A DNA stretch of 23,346 nucleotides from Pseudomonadota bacterium (GCA_021816505.1 JAKAXS010000004.1:1-23346), one strand, 5' to 3'; counted from the stretch's first letter, positions 1 through 7,437 are shown. Numbers and translations: made by a program. The notes: generated by a model from the sequence alone, not told the origin.

Positions 1-151
1 ACAAGGTGTCGCGGCTGATCCCCATGCATATATTCTTGTTAACGCAGTGTCGCGCGTCCCGCGCGCTAACGCTAGCGCTGATACGCGGTCTTATGCCGTT
101 TCTTTTGTAGCCCGTTTAAGGCATAAGCGCGCGTCGACAACTGAATTCACC
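1..151. other. Leader region upstream of der; no gene seen
   Basis: This stretch is poorer in G+C than the coding sequence that follows. The der frame stays open to the window edge, but the residues it would encode do not resemble Der, so I treat it as non-coding. A TATATT hexamer at 29-34 could be a -10 element for der, which would give a leader of about 110 bases. No convincing -35 element lies at the right distance, so the promoter is only suggested. Confidence 0.3.
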
Positions 152-1561
152 GTGATAACCTTGACCTCAAACGACACCTCCAGAGCTTTGCCGACGGTGG
201 CCATCATTGGCCGGCCGAATGTCGGTAAATCCACACTGTTCAATCGTCTGACGCACACGCGCGACGCGTTGGTTTCCGACCTTCCCGGCCTGACGCGCGA
301 CCGTCGCGAGGGGGTGGCAGAGCTTGGTTCGCACGCCGTTAAGGTTGTCGACACGGCTGGTCTCGAGGAGGCCGACAAGGGGTCTATCGCCGACCGCATG
401 CGCAAGCAGACCGAGGCCGCGATCGAAACGGCGGATCTGGTGCTGTTCGTCGTCGATGCAAAAGCTGGCGTGACGAATGCCGACAAGGTGTTCGCGCGCG
501 TTGCCCGCACGTCGGGCCGGCCCGTGGTGCTCGTCGCCAACAAGAGCGAAGGCCGCGCCGGACGCGACGGCTTCTACGAGGCATTCGAGATGGGCTTCGG
601 CGAGCCCGTGCCGATTTCGGCGGAGCACGGCGAGGGGTTGGGCGATCTCGCGATCGACATCATCGCGGCCCTCGGCCTTGATCGGAACGAGGACGGCAAG
701 CGCCGGCCGGATGCCGTGGAGGACGAGAAGCCGGAACGCCCGATCCGCATCGCCATCGTCGGCCGTCCGAACGCCGGCAAGTCCACGCTGGTGAATGCCA
801 TTCTCGGCGAAGATCGCATGATCACCGGACCCGAGCCGGGGCTGACGCGCGACGCGGTGTCCAGCGACTTCGTCTGGGGCGGGCGGCAAGTGCGCCTGTT
901 CGATACGGCGGGCTTGCGCAAGAAGGCCCGCATTTCGGAACTGGCGGAGAAGCTGTCGGCAAGCGACGCCATCAAGGCCATACGGTTTGCCGAAGTGGTG
1001 GTTCTGCTGCTCGATGCCGAGCGGCCGCTGGAGCACCAGGATCTGACGATCGGCGATCTCGTGACCCAGGAGGGTCGCGCCTTCGTCATCGCGATCAACA
1101 AATGGGATCTCGTCGAGGACAAGCAGAAGCTTCTGCGCACCATCAAGGAGCGCGTCGACAACAGCCTGGCGCAGGTGTCGGACGTGCCGGTGGTGACGCT
1201 GTCGGCACTCAGCGAGCGCGGCATCGACAAGTTGCGGGATGCGGTGCTGAAGGCGTGGACGGTTTGGAATTACCGCGTCCCGACAAATCCACTCAATCGC
1301 TGGCTGATCGAAGCCGTGTCGCGGCACTCGCCACCGGCTGCCTCAGGGCGGCCGATCCGGTTACGCTTCATCACCCAGCCGTCGACGCGTCCGCCGACGT
1401 TCGTGGTGTTCTGCTCCAAGCCGGACGACCTGCCGCAGTCCTACATCCGCTACCTCACGAACAGCCTGCGCAAGGCGTTCGACATGCCGGGCGTCCCCAT
1501 CCGCCTCAACCTGCGCAAGGGCGAGAATCCGTACGCCAAAAAGCGGCCGAAACGGGCCTGA
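152..1561 (+). CDS. der: Ribosome biogenesis GTPase Der (EngA), tandem GTPase
   Basis: Der is an essential cytoplasmic GTPase that acts late in 50S ribosomal subunit assembly. The predicted 469 residues show the diagnostic double G domain. The first P-loop, GRPNVGKST, lies near residues 20-28 with a DTAG switch motif after it. The second P-loop, GRPNAGKST, lies near 204-212, followed by DTAG and NKWD. The first domain has NKSEG where NKxD is the textbook motif. An acidic linker joins the two domains, and the last ~110 residues fit the KH-like RNA-binding domain, ending in a basic tail. The frame is open further upstream (GTG at 47), but homology begins only around residue 15 of this model. 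I therefore prefer GTG 152; TTG 161 is the alternative and neither has a strong ribosome binding site. Function is very secure, the start is not. Confidence 0.95.
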   Translation: MITLTSNDTSRALPTVAIIGRPNVGKSTLFNRLTHTRDALVSDLPGLTRDRREGVAELGSHAVKVVDTAGLEEADKGSIADRMRKQTEAAIETADLVLFVVDAKAGVTNADKVFARVARTSGRPVVLVANKSEGRAGRDGFYEAFEMGFGEPVPISAEHGEGLGDLAIDIIAALGLDRNEDGKRRPDAVEDEKPERPIRIAIVGRPNAGKSTLVNAILGEDRMITGPEPGLTRDAVSSDFVWGGRQVRLFDTAGLRKKARISELAEKLSASDAIKAIRFAEVVVLLLDAERPLEHQDLTIGDLVTQEGRAFVIAINKWDLVEDKQKLLRTIKERVDNSLAQVSDVPVVTLSALSERGIDKLRDAVLKAWTVWNYRVPTNPLNRWLIEAVSRHSPPAASGRPIRLRFITQPSTRPPTFVVFCSKPDDLPQSYIRYLTNSLRKAFDMPGVPIRLNLRKGENPYAKKRPKRA

Positions 1562-1573
1562 CAAGGCCGTTTT
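1552..1573 (+). terminator. Possible intrinsic terminator at the end of der
   Basis: ACGGGCCT, a four-base loop and AGGCCGT form a stem with one bulged G, followed directly by TTTT. It overlaps the der stop codon. The T tract is short, so termination may be partial. Confidence 0.45.
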
Positions 1574-1673
1574 GTCGCGCGCGTCCGCTGGCGCGAATGC
1601 GCGTTTCCGGCTAGTTTGCGCGCGGATCTGACGGGATGTCGCAACCCATACAAAGTCGAGACGAGAAGGGATC

Positions 1674-1940
1674 ATGATCATGTCACGAGGCCTCGCATCA
1701 CGGAGCGTAGCGGTCGCCGTTGCGCTTGGCGCCGCGCTTGCCGCAGCCAGCGCCGCATCGGCCGCCAGCCCGCGCGTCGAGCGCGCCTGCAAGAACGACT
1801 ACTTCCAGTTCTGTCCGTCTTATGAGGTCGGCTCTGCCGGGCTGCGCAACTGCATGCGTCAGGCAGGCAAGCGGCTGTCACCGCGCTGCATCGATGCTTT
1901 GCGTGACTCCGGCGAGATCCCGCGCAATCGGCGCAGGTAA
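1674..1940 (+). CDS. Small secreted cysteine-containing protein, function unknown
   Basis: An 88-residue protein with a clear signal peptide: a basic start, then an Ala/Val-rich hydrophobic stretch (about residues 11-31) and an Ala-Ser-Ala cleavage region. The mature part is only about 57 residues, rich in Arg, with four Cys (in ACKNDY, QFCPS, RNCMR and PRCIDAL). The C-x6-C...C-x(n)-LSxxC-x-xAL spacing resembles the short Cys-rich repeat family found in many Hyphomicrobiales exported proteins. It is probably periplasmic with two disulfides. An AGAAGGG ribosome binding site at 1664-1670 suits the second ATG at 1680 (9-base gap) better than the first at 1674 (3 bases), so the true protein may be two residues shorter. 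No function can be assigned. Confidence 0.75.
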   Translation: MIMSRGLASRSVAVAVALGAALAAASAASAASPRVERACKNDYFQFCPSYEVGSAGLRNCMRQAGKRLSPRCIDALRDSGEIPRNRRR

Positions 1941-1972
1941 GAACCGGGCATCAACCGAGCCCTAGAATCGCA

Positions 1973-2025
1973 GTGGGCGGGAGCGGAATGGCGAACCCTA
2001 AGATGCCAAACCGCTCACCGCCCAC
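1973..2025. repeat. Long imperfect hairpin in the intergenic region
   Basis: GTGGGCGG-GAGCGG at 1973-1986 pairs with CCGCTC-ACCGCCCAC at 2011-2025, interrupted by a single bulged base. Inside it a GGC/GCC pair is set off by a symmetric AAT/AAA internal loop. No T tract follows on either strand, so it is not a classical terminator. It lies between the convergent ends of the secreted-protein gene and the DUF1304 gene and could be a REP-like element or an RNA 3' end structure. Confidence 0.6.
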
Positions 2026-2124
2026 ACGGGCGTCTCCCTTAAGATGGCGCCGCTCCGGACCGCAGTAGATAAGGGAGGTCGCTGTCGCAATCAAGAGGCG
2101 ACGATGCGATTTCGTATGCTGCAT

Positions 2125-2151
2125 GGCGAGCAGGTGTCAGTCGCGCTCGCC
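2125..2151 (-). terminator. Hairpin just past the DUF1304 gene, weak terminator candidate
   Basis: GGCGAGC and GCTCGCC form a perfect 7-base-pair stem about ten bases after the stop codon of the minus-strand gene. There is no T run after it, so it would at best be a 3' end stabiliser or a factor-dependent termination site. Confidence 0.3.
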
Positions 2152-2158
2152 CAGATCA

Positions 2159-2539
2159 TCAGGCAAGGTAGAGAAACAGCAGCGCCAGCAGCGGCGACGT
2201 GAGCTGCATGATGGCAGGGCGCAGCTTGCGGCGATCGTTGAGCGCCAGGACAAGGCCGGCGGCGACCATCGATCCCAGGCCTGCCGTGACCAGCGCCCAG
2301 CCCGCTTCGACGAACTGTTCGCGGAGCAGGAATATCAGTCCCACAGCCGCGATCACCGCAAGGAAGAGATTGTAGAAGCCCTGGTTATAGGCCAGCTGCT
2401 TCGTCTGCTCGGCTTGGGCTTTGCTGATCCCGAATTTGCGGATCGTGCTGTCGGACGTCCAAAGGTACGACTCGAGCACCCAGATGTAGACGTGTAGCGC
2501 CACGGCGATCGCAGCGAATACGAAACCGGCTGTCGTCAT
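2159..2539 (-). CDS. DUF1304 family four-helix membrane protein
   Basis: A 126-residue integral membrane protein matching the DUF1304 family. It has a first helix with the family-like HVYIWVLESYLW segment (about residues 16-27), a polar loop with the conserved AYNQGFYN stretch (about 50-57), and three further hydrophobic helices (roughly 56-74, 78-99 and 108-126). The family has no established biochemical role. The start ATG follows a strong GGGAGGGG ribosome binding site. It lies 24 bases after argE and is probably the last gene of the metZ-apaG-argE transcript, but nothing in the protein suggests a role in amino-acid synthesis. Confidence 0.85.
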   Translation of the reverse strand: MTTAGFVFAAIAVALHVYIWVLESYLWTSDSTIRKFGISKAQAEQTKQLAYNQGFYNLFLAVIAAVGLIFLLREQFVEAGWALVTAGLGSMVAAGLVLALNDRRKLRPAIMQLTSPLLALLFLYLA

Positions 2540-2563
2540 CCTGCCCCTCCCGTACGTCTCGCC

Positions 2564-3724
2564 CTACTGTTCCGCCCAAGCGGCCAGCTTGTTGAGAAAT
2601 ACCATGCATGCGTCGAGTTCGCTCGCTGCGATCCACTCGTTCGCCGTGTGGGCCTGCGCAATGTCGCCAGGGCCGCACACCACGGACGGCGCGCCCGCTG
2701 CCTGGAATAGCCCGGCCTCGGTGGCGTAGGAGACGGCGAACGTTTGGTTCTGACCGGTGAGTTGCAGCGCCAGGGCGACGACGCCTTCATTCGGATCGGC
2801 ATGGAACGGCGGCACGTTGTTCGCCTGCGTGATCACGATGTCCGCCTCGGGCGCCACCTGACGCATTTGCGGCAGGCACTGCGTCTCGGCGAAGGCGCGC
2901 AAACGGTCCTCGATCGTGCGCGGGGCGAGGCCCGGCATGGTGCGGATGTCGAACGTGAAGCTGCACGAGACCGGCACGATGTTCGTCGCGTTGCCACCCT
3001 CGATCAGCGTGACCTGCAGCGTGGGATAGGGTGGCTCGAACCGCGTATCGGGTGGCCAGCGTTTCAGCTCGTCCTCGATGCGGCCGAGTTCGCCGATCAG
3101 CGCGCCGGCGGTGGCGATGGCATTCGCGCCGAGGTGCGCCATGCTGGAATGCGCGGCGCGGCCGCGCACGTCCACCGTCCAGCGGACCGGGCCCTTGTGG
3201 GCATCGACGACGCGCATCGACGTCGGCTCACCGACGATCACCATGCGCGGCCGCGGCAGCCGTGTGCCGAACTCTCCGATCATGGGCCGCACGCCGGTGC
3301 AGCCGACCTCTTCATCGTACGAAAAGGCGATGTGGATCGGCACCCGCAGCGATCGCGATTTGAAATCGGGTACGGCGGCCAGGACGCAGGCGAGGAAGCC
3401 CTTCATGTCCGACGTGCCGCGACCGTAGAACCGGCCGTCGCGCTCCACGACGGTGAACGGGTCCGTATCCCAGGTCTGCCCCGTCACCGGGACCACGTCG
3501 GTGTGCCCGGAGAGCGCGACACCGGAAACGTCCTGGGGACCGATGGTGGCGAACAGGCTCGCCTTCTCGCCGTCCGGCGTCGGCACCAGCAACGGTGCGA
3601 CGCCATGCTGAAGCAGATAGTCCTCGACGAAACGGATGAGCGGGATGTTGGTCTTGTGGCTCGTCGTGTCGAACGCCACCAGACGCGACATGAGTTCCGC
3701 CGTCGTATAGCGCGGACCGGTCAT
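2564..3724 (-). CDS. argE: Acetylornithine deacetylase (M20 metallopeptidase family)
   Basis: ArgE hydrolyses N-acetyl-L-ornithine to ornithine and acetate in arginine synthesis, in the cytoplasm. The 386-residue length is normal for the family. M20 signatures are visible: SGHTDVVP (about residues 72-79) with metal ligand His74 and catalytic-type Asp76, GRGTSDMKG with ligand Asp106, and SYDEEVGCTG with the catalytic Glu/metal Glu pair at 138-139. A dimerisation domain fits residues ~180-290, and the C-terminal HTANEW carries the last expected metal-binding His. Related M20 enzymes (succinyl-diaminopimelate desuccinylase DapE) share these motifs. The short form and overall wording fit ArgE better, but substrate is inferred from similarity. 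The start lies 28 bases after apaG. Confidence 0.88.
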   Translation of the reverse strand: MTGPRYTTAELMSRLVAFDTTSHKTNIPLIRFVEDYLLQHGVAPLLVPTPDGEKASLFATIGPQDVSGVALSGHTDVVPVTGQTWDTDPFTVVERDGRFYGRGTSDMKGFLACVLAAVPDFKSRSLRVPIHIAFSYDEEVGCTGVRPMIGEFGTRLPRPRMVIVGEPTSMRVVDAHKGPVRWTVDVRGRAAHSSMAHLGANAIATAGALIGELGRIEDELKRWPPDTRFEPPYPTLQVTLIEGGNATNIVPVSCSFTFDIRTMPGLAPRTIEDRLRAFAETQCLPQMRQVAPEADIVITQANNVPPFHADPNEGVVALALQLTGQNQTFAVSYATEAGLFQAAGAPSVVCGPGDIAQAHTANEWIAASELDACMVFLNKLAAWAEQ

Positions 3725-3752
3725 GACAGCCTTGCTCTCGCACCTGGACGCG

Positions 3753-4160
3753 TCAATTGACGCTCCTGACGGTGTACGGGCTATCGAGCGAGAACGCCGG
3801 GATCTTCACGTCGAACAGCTGGCCATCCGTGCCGGCCATCTGATAGCTGCCCATCATGATCCCCGAGGGCGTGGGCAGCGGACAACCCGAGGTGTAGCTG
3901 AACGATTGCCCGGGCGCGAGGCGCGGCGTCTCGCCCACGACACCGGGGCCGCGCACTTCCTGGCGCTGCCCGGAGGCATCGGTGATCTGCCACACGCGCG
4001 AGCGCAGCTGCACGGTCTCGGCACCGACGTTGGTGATTTCGACCGTATAGGTCCAGAAGAAGTGGGCCTCGTCAGGGTCGGACTGCTCGTCTGAGAAGTC
4101 CGGCAGAACGCGCACCCGCACCCCGTTCGTGACAGCCTCGTAAGGTGTGTCGAAACTCAA
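3753..4160 (-). CDS. apaG: ApaG domain protein (Co2+/Mg2+ efflux-associated)
   Basis: The 135-residue protein is a single ApaG (DUF525) beta-sandwich domain. It shows the family pattern: an early YEAVTNGVRVRV strand, FFWTYTVEI, the VQLRSRVWQITD strand, GPGVVGETPRLAPG, and SGCPLPTPSGIMMGSY. ApaG is linked to cobalt/magnesium resistance by genetics, but its molecular role is unsettled. I start it at TTG 4160. An AAGGAG site at 4168-4173 lies exactly 7 bases upstream, and this gives the usual family length; the longer frame back to 4229 adds a basic stretch unlike any ApaG. It is 76 bases downstream of metZ and should share its transcript and its SAM control. Confidence 0.92.
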   Translation of the reverse strand: MSFDTPYEAVTNGVRVRVLPDFSDEQSDPDEAHFFWTYTVEITNVGAETVQLRSRVWQITDASGQRQEVRGPGVVGETPRLAPGQSFSYTSGCPLPTPSGIMMGSYQMAGTDGQLFDVKIPAFSLDSPYTVRSVN

Positions 4161-4167
4161 ACTGCGG

Positions 4168-4173
4168 CTCCTT
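4168..4173 (-). promoter_or_regulatory. Ribosome binding site that sets the TTG start of apaG
   Basis: AAGGAG on the minus strand, 7 bases before TTG 4160. It decides the start in favour of TTG over the upstream in-frame codon at 4229. Confidence 0.75.
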
Positions 4174-4236
4174 CTGGGCCTTGCGCGATCCAATGCAAAT
4201 TGTAGGCGCTGAGGGCGCCCGGTCAACATCCCTGGT

Positions 4237-5454
4237 TCAAACCTTGGCTAACGCGCGATCGAGATCAGCCTGCAGATCCACCGCTGCCTCGAGCCCGATC
4301 GACAGGCGGATCATGCCGTCGGTGATGCCGAGTTCGGCGCGCTGTTCCGGCGTGAGGCGGAAATGCGTCGTCGTCGTGGGATGTGTCACGAGGCTCTTGG
4401 CGTCGCCCAGGTTGTTGGAGATGCGGATCAGCTGCAGAGCGTTTTGCACGCGGAATGCCGCCTCCTTGCCGCCCGCCACCTCGAAGGCGATCATCTGGCC
4501 ACCGCCGGTCATCTGCCGCTTGGCGAGTGCCGCCTGCGGATGATCGGGTCGGCCGCAATAGATCACGCGCTGCACGTTGCGATGGCCGGCAAGATAGTCG
4601 GCGATGGTTGCCGCCGAGGCGGATTGCGCCCTGATGCGCAGCGGCATCGTCTCCAGGCTCTTCAGCATCACCCAGGCGTTGAACGGGCTGAGAGAGGGGC
4701 CCGTCTGGCGGAAGAAGTCCTGCAGGTGCTTCGTCAGGAACTCGTTGTCGCACAGCACGACGCCGCCGAGGCAGCGGCCCTGGCCGTCGATATGCTTCGT
4801 CGCGGAGTAGACGACGACGTCGGCGCCGTGCTCCAGCGGACGCTGCAGCATCGGGGTAGCGAACACGTTGTCGACGATGACCTTCGCGCCGATCTCCTTG
4901 GCGATTTTCGATACGCCGGCGATGTCGACCAGATCGAGCGTCGGGTTGGCGGGCGTTTCGAAGAAGAACGCCTTCGTGTTGGGCTGCACCGCCGCGCGCC
5001 AGGCGTCGAGATCACGGCCGTCGATGAGCGTCGCCTTGATGCCGAAGCGGGGACACAGCGTCTCGACGACGTAGCGGCATGAGCCGAACATGGCGCGAGC
5101 GGCAATCACGTGATCGCCGGCATTCAGGTAGGACAACAGCGCTGCCGTGACGGCCGCCATGCCGGTCGCCGTGGCGCGCGCGGCCTCGGCGCCTTCCAGA
5201 AGACACATGCGCTCTTCGAACATCGAGACGGTGGGGTTGGCGAAGCGGCTGTACTGGAAGCCTGGGTCTTCGTTCTTGAAGCGCGCCTCGGCCTGCTCCG
5301 AGCTGTCGTAGACAAAGCCCTGCGTCAGGAAGAGCGCTTCGGAGGTTTCGCCGTAGTTGGAGCGCAGAATGCCCCCTTGCACGAGCTGCGTCTCGGGCTG
5401 CCACTTCGCCGGATCGGCAGGCGTCCAACCGGGCCATTTTTTGCTTTCGCTCAT
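4237..5454 (-). CDS. metZ: O-succinylhomoserine sulfhydrylase
   Basis: MetZ is a PLP enzyme that makes homocysteine directly from O-succinylhomoserine and sulfide, the transsulfuration-independent route to methionine. The 405-residue product is a full-length Cys/Met-metabolism PLP protein. The PLP lysine is K220 in YSATKHIDGQGR, the substrate-binding QYSRFANPT lies at about 68-76, and the PLP-phosphate-binding ATGMAAV at about 96-102. The start is ATG 5454, preceded by GAGGAGA. The longer frame back to 5562 would run through the riboswitch and terminator and is not coding. The gene heads a likely metZ-apaG-argE operon and is preceded by a SAM-II riboswitch, which independently supports a methionine role. 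Cystathionine gamma-synthase is a close relative; the N-terminal sequence and riboswitch favour MetZ. Confidence 0.95.
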   Translation of the reverse strand: MSESKKWPGWTPADPAKWQPETQLVQGGILRSNYGETSEALFLTQGFVYDSSEQAEARFKNEDPGFQYSRFANPTVSMFEERMCLLEGAEAARATATGMAAVTAALLSYLNAGDHVIAARAMFGSCRYVVETLCPRFGIKATLIDGRDLDAWRAAVQPNTKAFFFETPANPTLDLVDIAGVSKIAKEIGAKVIVDNVFATPMLQRPLEHGADVVVYSATKHIDGQGRCLGGVVLCDNEFLTKHLQDFFRQTGPSLSPFNAWVMLKSLETMPLRIRAQSASAATIADYLAGHRNVQRVIYCGRPDHPQAALAKRQMTGGGQMIAFEVAGGKEAAFRVQNALQLIRISNNLGDAKSLVTHPTTTTHFRLTPEQRAELGITDGMIRLSIGLEAAVDLQADLDRALAKV

Positions 5455-5490
5455 CAGCGCTCTCCTCGGTCCCGCGTCGTCGCGGGCAAC

Positions 5491-5532
5491 AAAAAAACCC
5501 GGCCAATCCTCGCGCCGCTCATGAGAGCCGGG
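5491..5532 (-). terminator. Attenuator-like terminator in the metZ leader
   Basis: On the minus strand CCCGGC (5532-5527) pairs with GCCGGG (5503-5498), followed at once by seven T (5497-5491). The 23-base loop can itself fold (GCTC/GAGC, GCGCC/GGCGC). It lies between the SAM-II aptamer and the metZ start, the position expected of a transcription-terminating expression platform. A second CCCGG at 5548-5544 could compete for the 3' arm and act as an antiterminator partner. Confidence 0.7.
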
Positions 5533-5561
5533 CGCCAAGGAAAACCGGGTGCGCTCGGCCA

Positions 5562-5614
5562 TTTTTAGCGACTTGTTTTACGTGGCTGCAAGCCGGCCGG
5601 CCAAATCACCACGA
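5562..5614 (-). ncRNA. SAM-II riboswitch upstream of metZ
   Basis: The minus strand carries the SAM-II pattern: CGTGG (5613-5609), TGATTTGG, a CCGGC-type loop, TTGCAG, CCACG (5585-5581), AAACAAGTCGCTAAA. P1 is a perfect 5-base-pair CGTGG/CCACG helix. The pseudoknot expected of this class is visible as CGGCTTG (5595-5589) pairing with CAAGTCG (5575-5569), 7 pairs with one G-U. SAM-II riboswitches are known upstream of metZ and other methionine genes in Alphaproteobacteria, where bound S-adenosylmethionine lowers expression. It lies 107 bases before the metZ start codon. Confidence 0.93.
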
Positions 5615-5626
5615 GTGCAGTCACGG

Positions 5627-5655
5627 CATTTACGGAAGTGGGGTCACGGCGTCAA
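5627..5655 (-). promoter_or_regulatory. Probable housekeeping promoter of the metZ operon
   Basis: TTGACG (5655-5650), 17 bases, then TAAATG (5632-5627). The -35 element and spacing are very good, the -10 element is weak. It would start RNA roughly at 5620, just ahead of the first riboswitch helix, which is where a SAM-II transcript should begin. Confidence 0.55.
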
Positions 5656-5755
5656 GGGGGCCGCGCCTATGGGCCTATTGGCTAAGCCACTGGCAGCCGC
5701 CGCCCCACGTGCTAGAACGCTGGCGGAGCAGCATTGCGAGGGGGAGTCCAGGTTG

Positions 5756-6874
5756 GTGAGCGCCAAGAAGAAGCCGGCAGAGACCGTCCCGTCCGCGACG
5801 CCCGGCATCCTGCCGGCGCAGGCCATTCGCGCGCTGATTTCATCCGATGTGCTGCACCTGGCCGAGCCGATCCTGCCGGGGCAATTGCAGCCGGCGAGCC
5901 TCGACCTGCGGCTTGGCCCGGTCGCCTATCGCGTGCGGGCCAGCTTCCTGCCTGCCGCCAACGAGCGCGTGCAGCTGAAGCTCGACGATCTGCAGTTGCA
6001 TACCATTTCGCTCTCTCAGGGCGCGGTTCTGGAGACGGGCTGCGTCTATATCGTACCGCTGCTGGAGAGCCTGGCGCTACCGGCAAGCATCGAGGCGGCG
6101 ACCAATCCGAAGAGTTCGACCGGCCGGCTCGACGTGTTCACACGCGTGATCGCCGATGGCGTCGGCGCATTCGATAAAATTCCCGCTGGCTACCGTGGGC
6201 CGCTCTACGCGGAGATCTGTCCGCAGACATTTCCGATCGTCGTGCGCAAAGGCTCGCGCCTGTCACAGATCCGCTTCCGCCAAGGCGTGGCGTCGGACAC
6301 CGATGCGGCACTGGCCGATTTGCAGCGGCGCGAGACGCTGGTCGAGACCTCGGCGGCAGACATCGCCAACGGCATCGCACTCTCCGTCGATCTGGTGGGC
6401 GGGAAGGACGGCCTCGTCGGCTATCGCGCCAAGCGCCATACGGGACTGGTGGACGTCGACGCGCCGGCGTCATGCGCGATCGCGGACTTCTGGGAGCCGA
6501 TCCACGCCCACGGCTCGCGGCGGCTGACGCTGGATCCGGATCAGTTCTACATCCTGGCTTCGAAGGAAGCCGTGCACGTGCCGCCGACGCACGCCGCCGA
6601 GATGGTGCCCTTCAATCCGCTCGTGGGCGAGTTCCGCGTGCACTACGCAGGGTTTTTCGATCCGGGCTTCGGGCACGCGGCGGCAGGCGGTTCCGGCTCC
6701 AAGGCCGTATTGGAAGTGCGCTCGCACAAGGTGCCATTTCTGCTGGAAGACGGCCAGACGATCGGCCGGCTCATCTACGAGCGTATGACCGAGCTGCCGG
6801 AGATGCTCTACGGCCGCGAGCTGAAGTCGAACTATCAGGCGCACGGCCTGAAGCTGTCGAAGAATTTCAGGTAG
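5756..6874 (+). CDS. dcd: 2'-deoxycytidine 5'-triphosphate deaminase, long duplicated form
   Basis: The 372-residue protein belongs to the dCTP deaminase/dUTPase superfamily, which supplies dUTP (or dUMP) for thymidylate synthesis. Classical Dcd is about 190 residues; this is about twice that and both halves carry family motifs. The N-half has LQPASLDLRLG (about 44-54), NPKSSTGRLDVFTRVIADG (117-135), YRGPLYAEI with Glu153, and RKGSRLSQIRF. The C-half has HTGLVDVDAP, FDPGFG (300-305), AVLEV with Glu320, and EDGQTIGRLIYERM. This long form is common in Hyphomicrobiales next to metZ. I start at GTG 5756, 9 bases after a GAGGGGGAG run; the frame upstream overlaps the metZ leader and is not coding. 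Which half is catalytic cannot be told from sequence alone. Confidence 0.9.
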   Translation: MSAKKKPAETVPSATPGILPAQAIRALISSDVLHLAEPILPGQLQPASLDLRLGPVAYRVRASFLPAANERVQLKLDDLQLHTISLSQGAVLETGCVYIVPLLESLALPASIEAATNPKSSTGRLDVFTRVIADGVGAFDKIPAGYRGPLYAEICPQTFPIVVRKGSRLSQIRFRQGVASDTDAALADLQRRETLVETSAADIANGIALSVDLVGGKDGLVGYRAKRHTGLVDVDAPASCAIADFWEPIHAHGSRRLTLDPDQFYILASKEAVHVPPTHAAEMVPFNPLVGEFRVHYAGFFDPGFGHAAAGGSGSKAVLEVRSHKVPFLLEDGQTIGRLIYERMTELPEMLYGRELKSNYQAHGLKLSKNFR

Positions 6875-6879
6875 GGCCG

Positions 6880-7437
6880 CTAGCCCTCAAAAATCTCATC
6901 GAGCGTGAGGGTGAGGCCGGGTGGGTTGAGGTCGATCGCGCCTTCGTCGATCAGAGGGCGCATCACGGGCTTGCCGTCTCGATCGCGGACGAAGTGCTGC
7001 ACGACGCGCTTCACCGTGTTGATCACCAGATAGTGCTGCACGGACTCGAGCGTGAAGTAGTTGGCGAGCTTCAGGCCTGTGTCGATAGGGCCGGTGCTGG
7101 GGCTCAAAACCTCGACGACGATGACCGGGTCGGTCACAACGACGGCATCGCCAGGAAGCGGCTCGCCCAGCCGCAGCATTGCATCCGGTTCGTGAACGAC
7201 CCGCTCCGCGATGCGCACTGCCATACCGTCTCCGAACACTTCGCCGTCGGCGCTCGAGGCCCTCAGCCACTGCTTGAAGGCAAAGGCAACGTTCAGTTTG
7301 ACGCGCGCATGGCCTGACGTTTCTGCGTTCATCTCGATAACCAGCCCGTCGATCAGTTCATAGCGACCCGTCTCCTGCCGCTGCGCCCACAGGACATACT
7401 CTTCGGCCGTCATGCGCTTGAGGTTGGGTATGTTCAT
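6880..7437 (-). CDS. Uma2 family (DUF820) nuclease-fold protein
   Basis: A 185-residue protein of the Uma2 family, which has the PD-(D/E)XK restriction-endonuclease fold. It opens with an MTAEEYVLWAQR helix and RYELIDGLVIEM (about 25-36), the usual first acidic strand. It then shows HEPDAMLRLG and the core VIVVEVLSPSTGPIDTGLKLANYF, with the Asp, Glu-x-Leu and downstream Lys expected of the metal site. Uma2 genes are abundant in cyanobacteria and scattered in Proteobacteria; no cellular role is established. It has no transposase or methylase partner here. The ATG has no ribosome binding site but an extended -10 box sits 6 bases before it, so it may be translated from a leaderless RNA. It lies 31 bases after the ArsR gene. 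Confidence 0.88.
   Translation of the reverse strand: MNIPNLKRMTAEEYVLWAQRQETGRYELIDGLVIEMNAETSGHARVKLNVAFAFKQWLRASSADGEVFGDGMAVRIAERVVHEPDAMLRLGEPLPGDAVVVTDPVIVVEVLSPSTGPIDTGLKLANYFTLESVQHYLVINTVKRVVQHFVRDRDGKPVMRPLIDEGAIDLNPPGLTLTLDEIFEG

Noticed and set aside
2104..2202. Plus-strand frame of 32 codons from the ATG at 2104
   Set aside because: Weak ribosome binding site and overlap with the 3' end of the DUF1304 gene; nothing supports it.
5455..5562. N-terminal extension of MetZ back to the ATG at 5562
   Set aside because: The extension overlaps the terminator and the end of the SAM-II riboswitch, while ATG 5454 has a good ribosome binding site and fits the family.
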